A DNA stretch of 64,000 bases from Tianweitania populi (GTDB lineage Bacteria > Pseudomonadota > Alphaproteobacteria > Rhizobiales > Rhizobiaceae), in contig NZ_BMZQ01000001.1 of NCBI RefSeq assembly GCF_014652875.1, positions 1,550,001 through 1,614,000 on the forward strand, written 5' to 3'. A program made the position numbers and the translations under genes. Shown in pieces: positions 37,356 through 46,075 of the stretch; position 1 is the stretch's first letter, and every line of letters begins with the position of its first letter. Under the pieces are notes generated by a model. That model had not been told where the DNA came from, searched no databases, and saw only the letters and a list, made by a program, of their open reading frames with translations.

Positions 37356-37988
37356 TCAGCTTGCCGCGCGCAAAGGCTCGGCAGCAGGTTCATCTGCCGG
37401 CTGTTCTACCGTCACGACCTCCGGCCTTATGATGCGGTCGGCATGATCGAGCGGCCCGCGCAGCCGCGCCAGCGAACCCGGCACGAACTCGCAGGCAAGC
37501 AACCGAGTGGGATCAACCGGCCGTGGCATTTCGATCTGGTTGAACGGCACCCGAACGAAACCAAGCGGCCCGTAATAGGGGGCATCGCCCACTAGCATCA
37601 CCAGCGGCGAGCGCGCGACTCGCGCGGCATCCAGCGCTAGCGCCACAAGCGTGCGACCAATGCCGGCGCTTTTGAAGGCCGGCCGCACGGCAAGCGGCCC
37701 CAGCATATGCCCCCTGCCCTCTCCGGCCGCGATCGGCGTCAAGCGCACCGAGCCAACCACCTGATCGCCGGCCATCGCCACAAAGGACAGTCTGCGATCA
37801 TGCGGCCCGCCTTCGCGAATCTTGTAGGCTGCGCGCGCAAAGCGGCCGGGGCCAAAGGCCTCGTCATTGATCGCGTCAATTTCAACATCGTGGGCCGGCA
37901 GTTCGGCCAGGTAGGCGATGGCGCCAGGAAACATGAGGGAAGATCCGAGAGAGGGGTTCGTGTGCCGCGCAGGGGCGCGACTGTCCAT
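37356..37988 (-). CDS. GNAT family N-acetyltransferase (YhbS-like)
   Basis: A 210-residue GNAT of the YhbS/COG3153 group: HDVEIDAINDEAFGPGRFARAAYKIREGGP near the start, the acetyl-CoA loop LAVRPAFKSAGIGRTLVALAL near 105, and LVGDAPYYGPLGFVRVP, typical of the group. The C-terminal 40 residues are acidic and variable. Start at ATG 37988 is my choice, with 37934 as an alternative. Convergent with apt, five bases apart. Substrate unknown. Confidence 0.88.
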   Translation of the reverse strand: MDSRAPARHTNPSLGSSLMFPGAIAYLAELPAHDVEIDAINDEAFGPGRFARAAYKIREGGPHDRRLSFVAMAGDQVVGSVRLTPIAAGEGRGHMLGPLAVRPAFKSAGIGRTLVALALDAARVARSPLVMLVGDAPYYGPLGFVRVPFNQIEMPRPVDPTRLLACEFVPGSLARLRGPLDHADRIIRPEVVTVEQPADEPAAEPLRAAS

Positions 37989-38182
37989 CTGCGCTTCTTT
38001 TAAGCGCGCGAGCCCGTTCGTCGTCGGATAATGCAGATCATGCGGTTCGTCTCCTCCGTGCTCGCTATCACTGTTCCGCAGCGTCGTCCATGGCCTTGAA
38101 GCGACGCAGTGTTCATCAGGCAACGCTTTAGAAACGCACGGCAGAGCCCTAGATCCATGAACAGGCAGACAAGGAGAGCGTC

Positions 38183-39163
38183 ATGGGACAGCTGATCGAC
38201 GGCAAGTGGGACCGCGCCTGGTACGATACAAGCAGAAGCGGCGGCAAGTTCGAGCGCGACGCTTCGCGCTTCCGTGACTGGGTGACGAGGGATGGCCAAC
38301 CTGCCGAAGGCCGCACCCGCGGCTTCAAGGCCGAGCCCGGCCGCTATCATCTTTATGTATCGCTCGCCTGCCCCTGGGCGCACCGCACGCTGATCGTTCG
38401 CAAGCTAAAAAAGCTCGAAGACATCATCTCCGTCGATATCGTACACTGGCACATGGGCGAAAATGGTTGGACCTTCCTAAGCGAGGACGGCGCCACTGGC
38501 GACAGCCTGTTCGGATCCGAGTTCCTGCACCAGATCTACACCCGCGCCGAGCCGACCTATTCAGGCCGCGTGACCGTGCCGGTTCTGTGGGACAAGCAAG
38601 AGAACACGATCGTCTCCAACGAATCCTCCGAGATCATCCGCATGCTGAATGCGGCTTTCGACGAATGGGGCGACGCCTCGCTCGATCTTTACCCGGAAGC
38701 ATTGCGCGGGACGATCGACGAAACCAACGCGCTGATCTACCCGAACGTGAACAACGGCGTTTATCGCGCGGGCTTCGCGACCAAGCAGGACGCCTATGAA
38801 AGCGCGTTCGACGATGTGTTCCGCACGCTCGACCAGTTGGAAGAAAGGCTCGAACAACAGCGCTACCTGACCGGCAACCAGCTGACGGAAGCAGATTGGC
38901 GTTTGTTCACGACGCTGGTGCGGTTCGATCCGGTCTATGTCGGCCACTTCAAGTGCAATCGGCAGCGCATTGCCGATTACCCCAACCTGTCGAACTACCT
39001 GCGCGACCTCTACCAGGTGGAAGGCGTGGCAGAGACCGTCGATCTCTTCCACATCAAGCACCATTATTACGGCAGCCATCCCACCATCAATCCGACCGGC
39101 ATCGTGCCGAAAGGTCCTGCGGTGGATTACGATGCGCCGCACGACCGCGCGCGCTTCGGCTAA
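38183..39163 (+). CDS. Glutathionyl-hydroquinone reductase (Xi-class GST)
   Basis: A 326-residue Xi-class glutathione transferase (YqjG/ECM4 family). The catalytic Cys63 lies in LACPWAHRTL; the N-terminal WYDTSRSGGKF and the later HQIYTRAEPTYSGRVTVPVLWD and NGVYRAGFATKQ blocks are family-specific. These enzymes reduce glutathionyl-hydroquinones to hydroquinones. CAAGGAGAG precedes the ATG. Divergent from the acetyltransferase gene. Confidence 0.94.
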   Translation: MGQLIDGKWDRAWYDTSRSGGKFERDASRFRDWVTRDGQPAEGRTRGFKAEPGRYHLYVSLACPWAHRTLIVRKLKKLEDIISVDIVHWHMGENGWTFLSEDGATGDSLFGSEFLHQIYTRAEPTYSGRVTVPVLWDKQENTIVSNESSEIIRMLNAAFDEWGDASLDLYPEALRGTIDETNALIYPNVNNGVYRAGFATKQDAYESAFDDVFRTLDQLEERLEQQRYLTGNQLTEADWRLFTTLVRFDPVYVGHFKCNRQRIADYPNLSNYLRDLYQVEGVAETVDLFHIKHHYYGSHPTINPTGIVPKGPAVDYDAPHDRARFG

Positions 39164-39174
39164 GACTCAGCCGG

Positions 39175-39618
39175 CTACCAGTCTTCATGCGGGGCGATCC
39201 CGCTGATGATCTCGACAATGCGCCGACGCGTGGCCGGCGTTGTGTCTTCCGGCAGTGCGGTCACCGGGAAAAACCGCGCTTCGGCAATCTCATGGTCGCC
39301 CGGACGCTCTCCTAAAACGGTGAAATCCGTCACGAGATAGATCGCAATGTGGTCGCGGCGGCTCGCCTGGCGGTTGAAGTGGATCGACTTCAACTGCGGG
39401 TGGCCTTTGATCTCGATATTGCACTCCTCGACAATCTCGCGCTGCAAGGCTTCCACAGCGGTTTCCCCCGCCTCCACACCGCCGCCCGGCAGTTGCCAGC
39501 CTGGCACATAAGTATGCCGGATGAGAAAAACGGTACCCTGCTGCCGATCCCAGATGAGAGCGCGAGCACCCAAGGTCATCGGCCGTGTCATCACGAAGAA
39601 CAGATGAAACAACCGCAT
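39175..39618 (-). CDS. Nudix domain protein
   Basis: A 147-residue Nudix protein; the box GGGVEAGETAVEALQREIVEECNI is complete (GX5EX7REUXEEXGU-like with an ECN ending). It also has LGARALIWDRQQGTVFLIRHTYVPGWQLPGGG before it. The start is uncertain: ATG at 39618 lacks a good ribosome site; a TTG start a little upstream (near LNARNWLLAAG) or an ATG at 39726 would add up to 36 residues. Substrate unknown. Divergent from the phosphoesterase at 39756. Confidence 0.8.
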   Translation of the reverse strand: MRLFHLFFVMTRPMTLGARALIWDRQQGTVFLIRHTYVPGWQLPGGGVEAGETAVEALQREIVEECNIEIKGHPQLKSIHFNRQASRRDHIAIYLVTDFTVLGERPGDHEIAEARFFPVTALPEDTTPATRRRIVEIISGIAPHEDW

Positions 39619-39755
39619 GCGGGCACGACGAAAGCGCGGCCCCGCAGCCAAAAGCCAGTTTCGCGCGTTCAAGAGTTTCTTCCCGCCGATAAAGCGCGGG
39701 TGATCAGGCAGGTATTTCCCTTCCATCGGGGCGTGCCGCATTCTAAGAGGGAAAC

Positions 39756-40706
39756 ATGTTCCGTCTCGCACATCTTTCCGACATTCATCTCGGTCCCCTT
39801 CCGGAAGTCACCGTTCGCCAACTCGCGTCCAAGCGCATCACGGGCTACGTGAATTGGCAGCGTAACCGCAAGGGGGTACTCGACGATGCAGTGCTCAATG
39901 CGCTGACGGCGGACATCAAGAAGATCAATCCCGACCATATCGCTTTGACTGGCGATCTCGTGAATCTCGCGCTGGATGCCGAGATCGAGGTCGCGCGTTT
40001 GTGGCTTCAGGAATTCGGCGGTTCAGAAGCCGTGTCGCTGGTGCCGGGAAACCATGACGCCTATGTGCCGGGCGCGTTCGACAAGATCTGCGTGGCCTGG
40101 GGCAAGTATATGGCGGGCGACGGCGAAAAAGGGCCGATCAGCCGCAAGTCGTTTCCCTATCTGCGCGTGCGGGGCAACGTCGCCTTTATCGGCGCGACGT
40201 CCGCCAGGGCGAGCGCGCCGTTCATGGCCAGCGGCTATTTCCGGGACGATCAGGCCGACCGCATGCGGGTGCTGCTGGATCGAGCCAAGAAGGATGGCTT
40301 GTTTCGTGTCGTGATGATCCATCACCCGCCGGTGCATGGCGCCACGGCCGCACATAAACGGCTGTTCGGCATCGGGCGCTTCCAGGATGTCATCCGGGAA
40401 CACGGCGCCGACCTCGTACTGCACGGCCATACCCATCTGTCGACGGTGCACTGGATAGATGGGCCGAAGAACCGCGTTCCAGTGGTGGGTGTCGCCGCAG
40501 CGGGCGAATCGGTCGGCGAAGGCAAGCCGCTTTCGCATTTCAACCTGTTCACCATTAGCGGCGAGCCGGACAACTGGTCGATCCACATGATGCGCCGTGG
40601 GCTGTCGCGCACCACGCGAGAGATCTATGAACATTCGAGTTTCCAGCTAACAGGCCAAGCCGCACGCCCGGTCGATGTTCAGCCGATCAGCCCGACGCCG
40701 ATCTAA
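39756..40706 (+). CDS. Metallophosphoesterase
   Basis: A 316-residue calcineurin-like phosphoesterase. Metal-ligand blocks are in order: HLSDIHLG (7-14), LTGDLVN near 75, PGNHD near 97, MIHHPP near 190 and HGHTHLSTVHW near 225. GAGGG precedes the ATG. Substrate class (nucleotide, cyclic nucleotide or protein) cannot be read from sequence. Its 3' end overlaps a convergent gene by four bases. Confidence 0.9.
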   Translation: MFRLAHLSDIHLGPLPEVTVRQLASKRITGYVNWQRNRKGVLDDAVLNALTADIKKINPDHIALTGDLVNLALDAEIEVARLWLQEFGGSEAVSLVPGNHDAYVPGAFDKICVAWGKYMAGDGEKGPISRKSFPYLRVRGNVAFIGATSARASAPFMASGYFRDDQADRMRVLLDRAKKDGLFRVVMIHHPPVHGATAAHKRLFGIGRFQDVIREHGADLVLHGHTHLSTVHWIDGPKNRVPVVGVAAAGESVGEGKPLSHFNLFTISGEPDNWSIHMMRRGLSRTTREIYEHSSFQLTGQAARPVDVQPISPTPI

Positions 40707-41308
40707 CCGGGGATAAGCGGCCACCCCTGCAACCAGGCATAGGCCGCCGCCACCGAAAGGCCGACAAGCGCGCCGGCGCCGATCAGCGCCAGCCCACCAA
40801 GCAGCATTGACCATTCGCGCGGCATCCGCTTGGCTTCATGGGCTGCCGACTCGCCTGAACCCTCAGGCGTACCTCCGATCCGTACGACCTCGCCATCCAG
40901 CAGGCGCTGGCGCTCGACGATGCGCTCGGCGATGTAGCGTGCAACCTGTTCGGCAACGGGCTTGAGATCGCTGGAATCCGCCAGCACCACCCGGCCGAGC
41001 CGCGTATCCCTGACAAAGCGATAGGTGCGCCGATCGCGTCCCATCGCGACATGGCTGGCGGCATCGATCCAGAAGCGGGGCTGCAAGCCGGAGGAAATCA
41101 CAAAGTCGAAACGTGGATCACTGGCATCCACCTCGCTCAGCACGGGCTGCAACTCCTGCACCATCAACTCGAGCCGCATGCGCTCGGCTTCGCGCAGCTC
41201 CACAACCACGTCGGCACGATCGGCTTCGGCGCTGCGCACGTCACGGATGATGTTCAGGAGGCTGAGGCCGGACCCCTTCGGCTCGTCGCTGCGTTGGGGC
41301 TCGCTCAT
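40703..41308 (-). CDS. Conserved unknown protein with C-terminal membrane anchor
   Basis: A 201-residue protein. Residues 25-60 are charged helices (DRADVVVELREAERMRLELMVQELQPVL); 65-120 look like a small beta domain (RFDFVISSGLQPRFWIDAASHVAMGRDRRTYRFVRDTRLG); 170-195 form a single membrane helix. The layout suggests a tail-anchored protein with the soluble part in the cytoplasm. I recognise no motif; such proteins are conserved in rhizobia. Start ATG at 41308. Confidence 0.75.
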   Translation of the reverse strand: MSEPQRSDEPKGSGLSLLNIIRDVRSAEADRADVVVELREAERMRLELMVQELQPVLSEVDASDPRFDFVISSGLQPRFWIDAASHVAMGRDRRTYRFVRDTRLGRVVLADSSDLKPVAEQVARYIAERIVERQRLLDGEVVRIGGTPEGSGESAAHEAKRMPREWSMLLGGLALIGAGALVGLSVAAAYAWLQGWPLIPG

Positions 41309-41434
41309 GATACGCGTACTCCGGCCCGTATGGTTAGTTTTACGTTAACACGGAAAATATGGCCGTCTACGACGTTTCTTCCAGCCTGCACAGGCTGCGA
41401 AATTCTGGAATCTTCGGCAGGATGATGTTGCTGC

Positions 41435-42208
41435 CTAGCGGGTCGTCCGGCGGATGATACGCAGCACGGTTTCGCGCGCTTCTTCCATCAGCATGTGGCC
41501 CCTGCCCGCCAGCACTTCGAGCTTGAAGTTGAGCGGAAGGTCCTGGGTTTGGCTGAACGGCAGCACCGTGTCTTCGGTGCCCCAAACAACCGTCACCGGC
41601 ATGGTGAGTGTCGCCAGCATGTCGCGCGGGATCTCACCTTGCCGTTCGCCCTTCGTGATGGCAGCCGCGATCTCCACCAGCTTCTCGCGCTGCCCGCGAG
41701 CGCCGCGCGATGCGGCCAAACCGACCACACATTTTGTCGGCATTGCGAAACCCGGCGCGGACATCTCGTTAAGGCAGGAGCGGAGTTCATCCGCGTTGGT
41801 CGCCGCTCCATAGCGTCGCAGAAGATCGGCATTAATCTCAGGCCCGAAACCGCCCGGCGCCAGCAGCGTCAGGGATTCAGCGACTTCCGGTGCACGCAAA
41901 CCAATCAAGCTCGCAATTGCACCGCCCATCGAATGGCCGACAAAATGCGCCCGCGTGATCCCGCGCGCCTGAAGATCCGCCAGGATCGCCTTGACCGCCA
42001 CACCAGCCGGTCCTGCATTGGGATAGCTCAGCGATCGATGATGCCCGGGCAGGTCGTAGGCCAGCACTCCGGCGCCCTGAACCAGTCCAGGCTGTATCTC
42101 AGACCACACCCCGTGAAAGCCGCCGAAGCCATGCAGCAGCACGATGGTCTTCGGCCCGGTGCCCTTGATGAAGGCGTACAGGCGCTGTGCTTGTGTCGGC
42201 TCGCTCAA
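41435..42208 (-). CDS. Alpha/beta-fold hydrolase
   Basis: A 257-residue alpha/beta hydrolase with the full triad pattern: oxyanion HGFGG near residue 25, nucleophile GHSMGG near 93, acid in WGTEDTVLP near 205, and His in GRGHMLMEE near 237. This looks like the acetoin-dehydrogenase-E2-linked or BioH-like soluble hydrolase group. The start is probably TTG at 42208 since GGAGGAG lies six bases upstream; no ATG fits. An upstream reading frame through leuA is spurious. Confidence 0.85.
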   Translation of the reverse strand: MSEPTQAQRLYAFIKGTGPKTIVLLHGFGGFHGVWSEIQPGLVQGAGVLAYDLPGHHRSLSYPNAGPAGVAVKAILADLQARGITRAHFVGHSMGGAIASLIGLRAPEVAESLTLLAPGGFGPEINADLLRRYGAATNADELRSCLNEMSAPGFAMPTKCVVGLAASRGARGQREKLVEIAAAITKGERQGEIPRDMLATLTMPVTVVWGTEDTVLPFSQTQDLPLNFKLEVLAGRGHMLMEEARETVLRIIRRTTR

Positions 42209-42297
42209 GATCGGCTCCTCCCGGTTGAACGCTTCCGCTCTAGCCGAGAGGGCGGCCAGGGGCAAACGCGTGAGCGCCCGCCCCTGCTCGTGACCGG

Positions 42298-44031
42298 TTA
42301 TGCCTGCTGCTTGGCGAGGATGCGGTTCGCCGCCGAGCAGATCGCTTCCAGCGAAGCGGCCACGATGTTGGTGTTGATGCCGGCGCCGAACAGCTTGCCG
42401 CCCGGATAATCCGTTTCGACGTAAGAGATGGCCGCCGCGTTCGAGCCGCGCTGCATCGAATGTTCCGAATAATCGGCCACGCTCATCTCGACGCCGAGAT
42501 GACGCGACAGCGCGTCCATGAAGCCGTCGATCGGCCCGGTGCCGGTGCCCGTAATCGTGACTTCCTGGCCGCCGTCGGTGATTACCGCTTCGAGCGTCCG
42601 GCGCTGCCGGTTGGAGGGATCGGTATGCGTTGTGTGATCCACGAACTTGATGCGCCCTTCCGGCTGCTCGACATATTCGCGCATGAACTCGTCGTGGATG
42701 CGCTTGACAGGCAACTCCTTGCCTTCGACATCGGTGATGTGCTGGACCAACTTGCTGAACTCGACCTGCAAGGCACGCGGCAGGTTGAGGCCGTAGTCCG
42801 CCTGCAAGACATAAGCGATGCCGCCCTTGCCCGACTGCGAGTTGATGCGGATGATCGCCTCGTAGTTGCGGCCGACATCGGCGGGGTCGATCGGCAGATA
42901 GGGCACTTCCCATTGCGGCTTGTTGGCGGTCTTGATCGCCTTCATGCCCTTGTTGATGGCGTCCTGATGCGAGCCCGAAAAGGCCGTATAAACCAGCTCA
43001 CCGACATAAGGGTGGCGCTCGGGGATCTTCATCTCGTTGGAATATTCGTAGACATCCTTCATCCGGTTGATGTCGGAGCAGTCCAGTTCCGGATCGACGC
43101 CCTGCGTGTACATGTTCAGGGCCAGCGTCACGACATCGACATTGCCGGTGCGCTCGCCATTACCGAACAAGGTGCCCTCGACGCGATCGGCACCCGCCAT
43201 CAACCCCAATTCGGTCGCGGCAATACCCGTGCCGCGGTCGTTGTGCGGATGCAGGGACAGGATGATAGAATCGCGGCGGTCGAGATTTCGGCTCATCCAC
43301 TCGATCTGGTCGGCATGGATGTTCGGCGTCGACATCTCCACGGTCGCCGGCAAGTTGAGGATCAGCTTGTTGTCCGGCGTCGGATCGATGATCTCGGTGA
43401 CCGCATTGCAGATTTCCAGCGCCACTTCCAGCTCGGTGCCGGTGAAGCTTTCCGGCGAATACTGGAAGCGGAACGCGTCCTTGGAGCCAGCCTTCGCGGC
43501 CATGTCCACGATCATCTTGGCCGCATCGGTGGCAATCTGCTTGATCCCCGAAACATCCTTGCCGAACACCACGCGGCGCTGCAACTCACTGGTCGAATTA
43601 TAGAAATGGACGATCGGCTTCTTTGCGCCCTGCAACGCTTCGAAGGTGCGCGTGATCAGTTCCGGGCGGCACTGCACCAGGACCTGCAACGACACGTCTT
43701 CTGGCACGCCACCCTCTTCGATCGCCCAGCGACAGAAGTCGAAATCGGTCTGCGAGGCCGAGGGGAAGCCGATCTCGATTTCCTTGAAACCCATGTCGAG
43801 CAAGAGCTTGAACATGCGCGCCTTGCGCTCATGCCCCATCGGATCAACCAGCGCCTGGTTGCCGTCGCGCAGATCGACCGAGCACCAGACGGGTGCCTTT
43901 TCGATGCGCTTGGTCGGCCAGGTGCGGTCGGAAAGGTTTATCGCCGGATAAGGCTGGTACTTGCGCGACGCATCGGGCATGCCGCGAACGGGCTTGGCGG
44001 ATTGGGTCTGCATGGGGGGATTGGCGTTCAT
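42298..44031 (-). CDS. leuA: 2-Isopropylmalate synthase (long, yeast-type LeuA)
   Basis: LeuA condenses acetyl-CoA and 2-ketoisovalerate, the first committed step of leucine synthesis. The 577 residues follow the longer LeuA type: SDRTWPTKRIEKAP near residue 30, VDLRDGNQALVDPM near 48, LHPHNDRGTG near 260 and EGTLFGNGERTGN near 285. The C-terminal regulatory domain (about 440-577) should bind leucine. The ATG at 44031 has GGAG ten bases upstream. It is preceded by a leucine-codon leader ORF. Confidence 0.95.
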   Translation of the reverse strand: MNANPPMQTQSAKPVRGMPDASRKYQPYPAINLSDRTWPTKRIEKAPVWCSVDLRDGNQALVDPMGHERKARMFKLLLDMGFKEIEIGFPSASQTDFDFCRWAIEEGGVPEDVSLQVLVQCRPELITRTFEALQGAKKPIVHFYNSTSELQRRVVFGKDVSGIKQIATDAAKMIVDMAAKAGSKDAFRFQYSPESFTGTELEVALEICNAVTEIIDPTPDNKLILNLPATVEMSTPNIHADQIEWMSRNLDRRDSIILSLHPHNDRGTGIAATELGLMAGADRVEGTLFGNGERTGNVDVVTLALNMYTQGVDPELDCSDINRMKDVYEYSNEMKIPERHPYVGELVYTAFSGSHQDAINKGMKAIKTANKPQWEVPYLPIDPADVGRNYEAIIRINSQSGKGGIAYVLQADYGLNLPRALQVEFSKLVQHITDVEGKELPVKRIHDEFMREYVEQPEGRIKFVDHTTHTDPSNRQRRTLEAVITDGGQEVTITGTGTGPIDGFMDALSRHLGVEMSVADYSEHSMQRGSNAAAISYVETDYPGGKLFGAGINTNIVAASLEAICSAANRILAKQQA

Positions 44032-44045
44032 TCTCGTCGTCTCCA

Positions 44046-44062
44046 GCGCCTCGATCGGGCGC
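44046..44062 (-). promoter_or_regulatory. Hairpin next to the leuA ribosome site
   Basis: GCGCC-CGATCGA-GGCGC (5-bp stem) ends one base before the GGAG of leuA. It is part of a set of alternative stems following the leucine leader and may modulate ribosome access. Confidence 0.4.
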
Positions 44063-44134
44063 AAATCTCAGAACTTTATGCGAAAGGGATCAAGGAGCTG
44101 GTTGCCTGGCGGCACAACGACCGCCGGGTGCTCC

Positions 44135-44248
44135 TCAGCGAGCCCGGCGATCGCAGCTAAGAAGGAGAAGCGAGGAGAAAAGCGCGCGCGTAACAGCACC
44201 CGCGGGAGCGGCTGTGTTCATCGCAGAAATGGCGGTGCGCGTCGTCAT
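44135..44248 (-). CDS. leuL: Leucine leader peptide (LeuL-type) upstream of leuA
   Basis: A 37-codon ORF ends ALFSSLLLLSCDRRAR, with four consecutive leucine codons (CTT CTC CTT CTT, 44159-44170). It stops 103 bases before leuA. There is no ribosome site, but a TTGTTT-N17-TATGCA promoter ends seven bases before the ATG, so the mRNA should start at the A of AUG. Downstream, stems CGCCGGG/CCCGGCG and GGCGG/CCGCC share bases and cannot form together, as in a ribosome-dependent attenuator. I see no U-run after them, so premature termination is not certain. Confidence 0.65.
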   Translation of the reverse strand: MTTRTAISAMNTAAPAGAVTRALFSSLLLLSCDRRAR

Positions 44249-44255
44249 GATCAGC

Positions 44256-44284
44256 TGCATAGCCCAGGCGCATGAAACAAACAA
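44256..44284 (-). promoter_or_regulatory. Predicted promoter of the leuL-leuA transcript
   Basis: TTGTTT at 44279-44284 and TATGCA at 44256-44261 on the minus strand, 17 bases apart, with seven bases between the -10 box and the leader ATG. The same -10 sequence and spacing occur before trpL. Confidence 0.55.
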
Positions 44285-44326
44285 GCCAGAGGTTGCCGAC
44301 GCATCAATGATGCGCACAGCTTCGGC

Positions 44327-45421
44327 TCAAACCGTCCGGCGCGTCACCAGCTTCGCCACCAGCCGCGACAGCGCCGGGCCGAACAGAAGCACGATCAGGA
44401 AGCGCAGCATCTGCACGCTCATCACAAAAGACAGGTTCACGTTCTTGGAAGCGGCCGCGATGATCGCAACCGAATCCATGCCGCCGGGGCTTGTTGCAAG
44501 ATAGGCGGTGAGCGGATCAATGTCGGTGAAAATGACCAGAAGCGCGGCCAGCCCGCCGCAAAACATCACCAAAACGAGAATAAAAGCGGCGATTTGCGGC
44601 AAAATACGGAGGACATGTCCCAAAATCGGGCGCGTAAATTTGAGCCCGATCGTCCAGCCGATCATCGGATAACTCAGCGCCAGCAGCCATTGCGGCAGCT
44701 GGAACGTCGCCAATCCCGAAAACTCCAGCACGATGCCCAGAACCATCGCACCCAGAAAGAACGGTGACGGCAGCCGCGCCAGCATGCCCAGCGTCGCACC
44801 AACCGCGGCAACGAGGAGCGTTGAGCCGAAGGCCAGTGGATCAAGCGGTGGAAACCAAGGAATGGGGGCGGCAACGACGGCGCTTGTATCCACAAAGAAG
44901 CGCGCAACGAGCGCAGCCACCACCGTGACGATCACCACCCGGAAATACTGCATGAAGGCGACGAGCCGCGTGTCGGCGCCAAAGGCTTCGGCCATCAGCA
45001 CCATGGCGGTGGCGGCCCCCGGAGCCGAGCCCCACACGCCTGACGTTCCGGGCATGATGTTCCAGCGGCTGATCAGGTAGCCCGACAGGCTGCTGGCGCA
45101 CAGCGTCGATAGGACGACGAACAGGAACAGCGTCCAGTGCGACAGAAAGGAGCCCACCAGATCGGGCGAGATCGAAGCCGCAACGAGAATGCCGAGCACC
45201 GCTTGGCCCCCATTGAAGGCAAAGCGCGGCAGCGCAATCGTCGCGCCCAATGCGCCGGCCACGATCCCGGCGATCATGGGCGCCAGAAGAAAGGTCGCCG
45301 GCATGCCGATGGCCTCGAAAACGAACACAAGGAGAACCGAGCCGGCAATCAGCAGCAGCCACTGCAAGAGAGGCGGCCAAACGCCGAACCCGGCTGGCGG
45401 CTGTGATTGCACTTCACTCAT
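44327..45421 (-). CDS. AbrB-family membrane protein
   Basis: A 364-residue protein with about ten helices in two repeated halves, matching the Gram-negative AbrB duplication family (formerly called ammonia monooxygenase-like). Repeated segments include GMPATFLLAPMIAGIVAGA and SPFFLGAMVLGIVLEFSG. It is not the DNA-binding AbrB. No transport substrate is known. It ends 79 bases before the leuL ATG on the same strand. Confidence 0.9.
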   Translation of the reverse strand: MSEVQSQPPAGFGVWPPLLQWLLLIAGSVLLVFVFEAIGMPATFLLAPMIAGIVAGALGATIALPRFAFNGGQAVLGILVAASISPDLVGSFLSHWTLFLFVVLSTLCASSLSGYLISRWNIMPGTSGVWGSAPGAATAMVLMAEAFGADTRLVAFMQYFRVVIVTVVAALVARFFVDTSAVVAAPIPWFPPLDPLAFGSTLLVAAVGATLGMLARLPSPFFLGAMVLGIVLEFSGLATFQLPQWLLALSYPMIGWTIGLKFTRPILGHVLRILPQIAAFILVLVMFCGGLAALLVIFTDIDPLTAYLATSPGGMDSVAIIAAASKNVNLSFVMSVQMLRFLIVLLFGPALSRLVAKLVTRRTV

Positions 45422-45451
45422 GCCCGACGTGCCGCTCGCATCCGAGGGCGA

Positions 45452-46045
45452 TCACTTGCGAGAGAAATCGGTGCGTTCACCGTCTTTTTCGGTGATTTCC
45501 CGGATCACCCGCCCAGGATTACCAGCAAAGATCACGCCTGGCGGCACATCCTTCGTGACGACCGTGCCGGCGGCGATCATCGCGCCATCGCCAACCGTCA
45601 CGCCCGGCATCACGGACACGCCGCCACCGATCCACACATCGTTTCCGATCGTGATCGGCAGGGCATATTCCAGCCCCTTGTTGCGCCGCTCCGGATCGAG
45701 CGGATGGCCGGCGGTAAAGAGGCCGACATTCGGAGCGATGAAGCAATTGTTGCCGATCACCACCTTTGCCCCATCAAGGATCACCAAATTGACGTTGGCG
45801 TAGAAGTCCTCGCCGATCTCGATGTTGAACCCGAAATCGCAGTGAAACTGCCCGTCGAACACGAAGCGTTCGCCGGTCTTGCCCAGCAACTGCCGGATCA
45901 GTCCATTCCGTTCCGCGTCTTCGTCCGGCGAAAGCCTGTTCAAGCGATGCAGGATGCGTTTTGCGGCTTTACGCTTTTCCAACACGGCTGCATCGTAATT
46001 GGCATCGTAAAGCATGCCCTTGGCCGCTTTTTCGAGCTCATCCAT
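45452..46045 (-). CDS. Sugar O-acetyltransferase (LacA/NodL/Maa type)
   Basis: A 197-residue left-handed beta-helix acetyltransferase. The N-terminal maltose-acetyltransferase domain (GMLYDANYDAAVLEKRKAAKRI), the hexapeptide turns (VVIGNNCFIAPNVGLFTAGHP with the catalytic His, ITIGNDVWIGGGVSVMPGVTVGDGAMIAAGTVVTKDV) and GNPGRVIREI are all present. It transfers acetyl from acetyl-CoA to a sugar; the sugar is unknown. It follows the CDF gene by 30 bases. Confidence 0.92.
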   Translation of the reverse strand: MDELEKAAKGMLYDANYDAAVLEKRKAAKRILHRLNRLSPDEDAERNGLIRQLLGKTGERFVFDGQFHCDFGFNIEIGEDFYANVNLVILDGAKVVIGNNCFIAPNVGLFTAGHPLDPERRNKGLEYALPITIGNDVWIGGGVSVMPGVTVGDGAMIAAGTVVTKDVPPGVIFAGNPGRVIREITEKDGERTDFSRK

Positions 46046-46075
46046 TCGGTTGTTCCATTTCTGTCTATCGATGCC

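Noticed and set aside
42460-44160. Very long plus-strand ORF opposite leuA
   Set aside because: It is the antisense frame of leuA, has no start with a ribosome site and no recognisable domain; GC-rich codon bias opens such frames.
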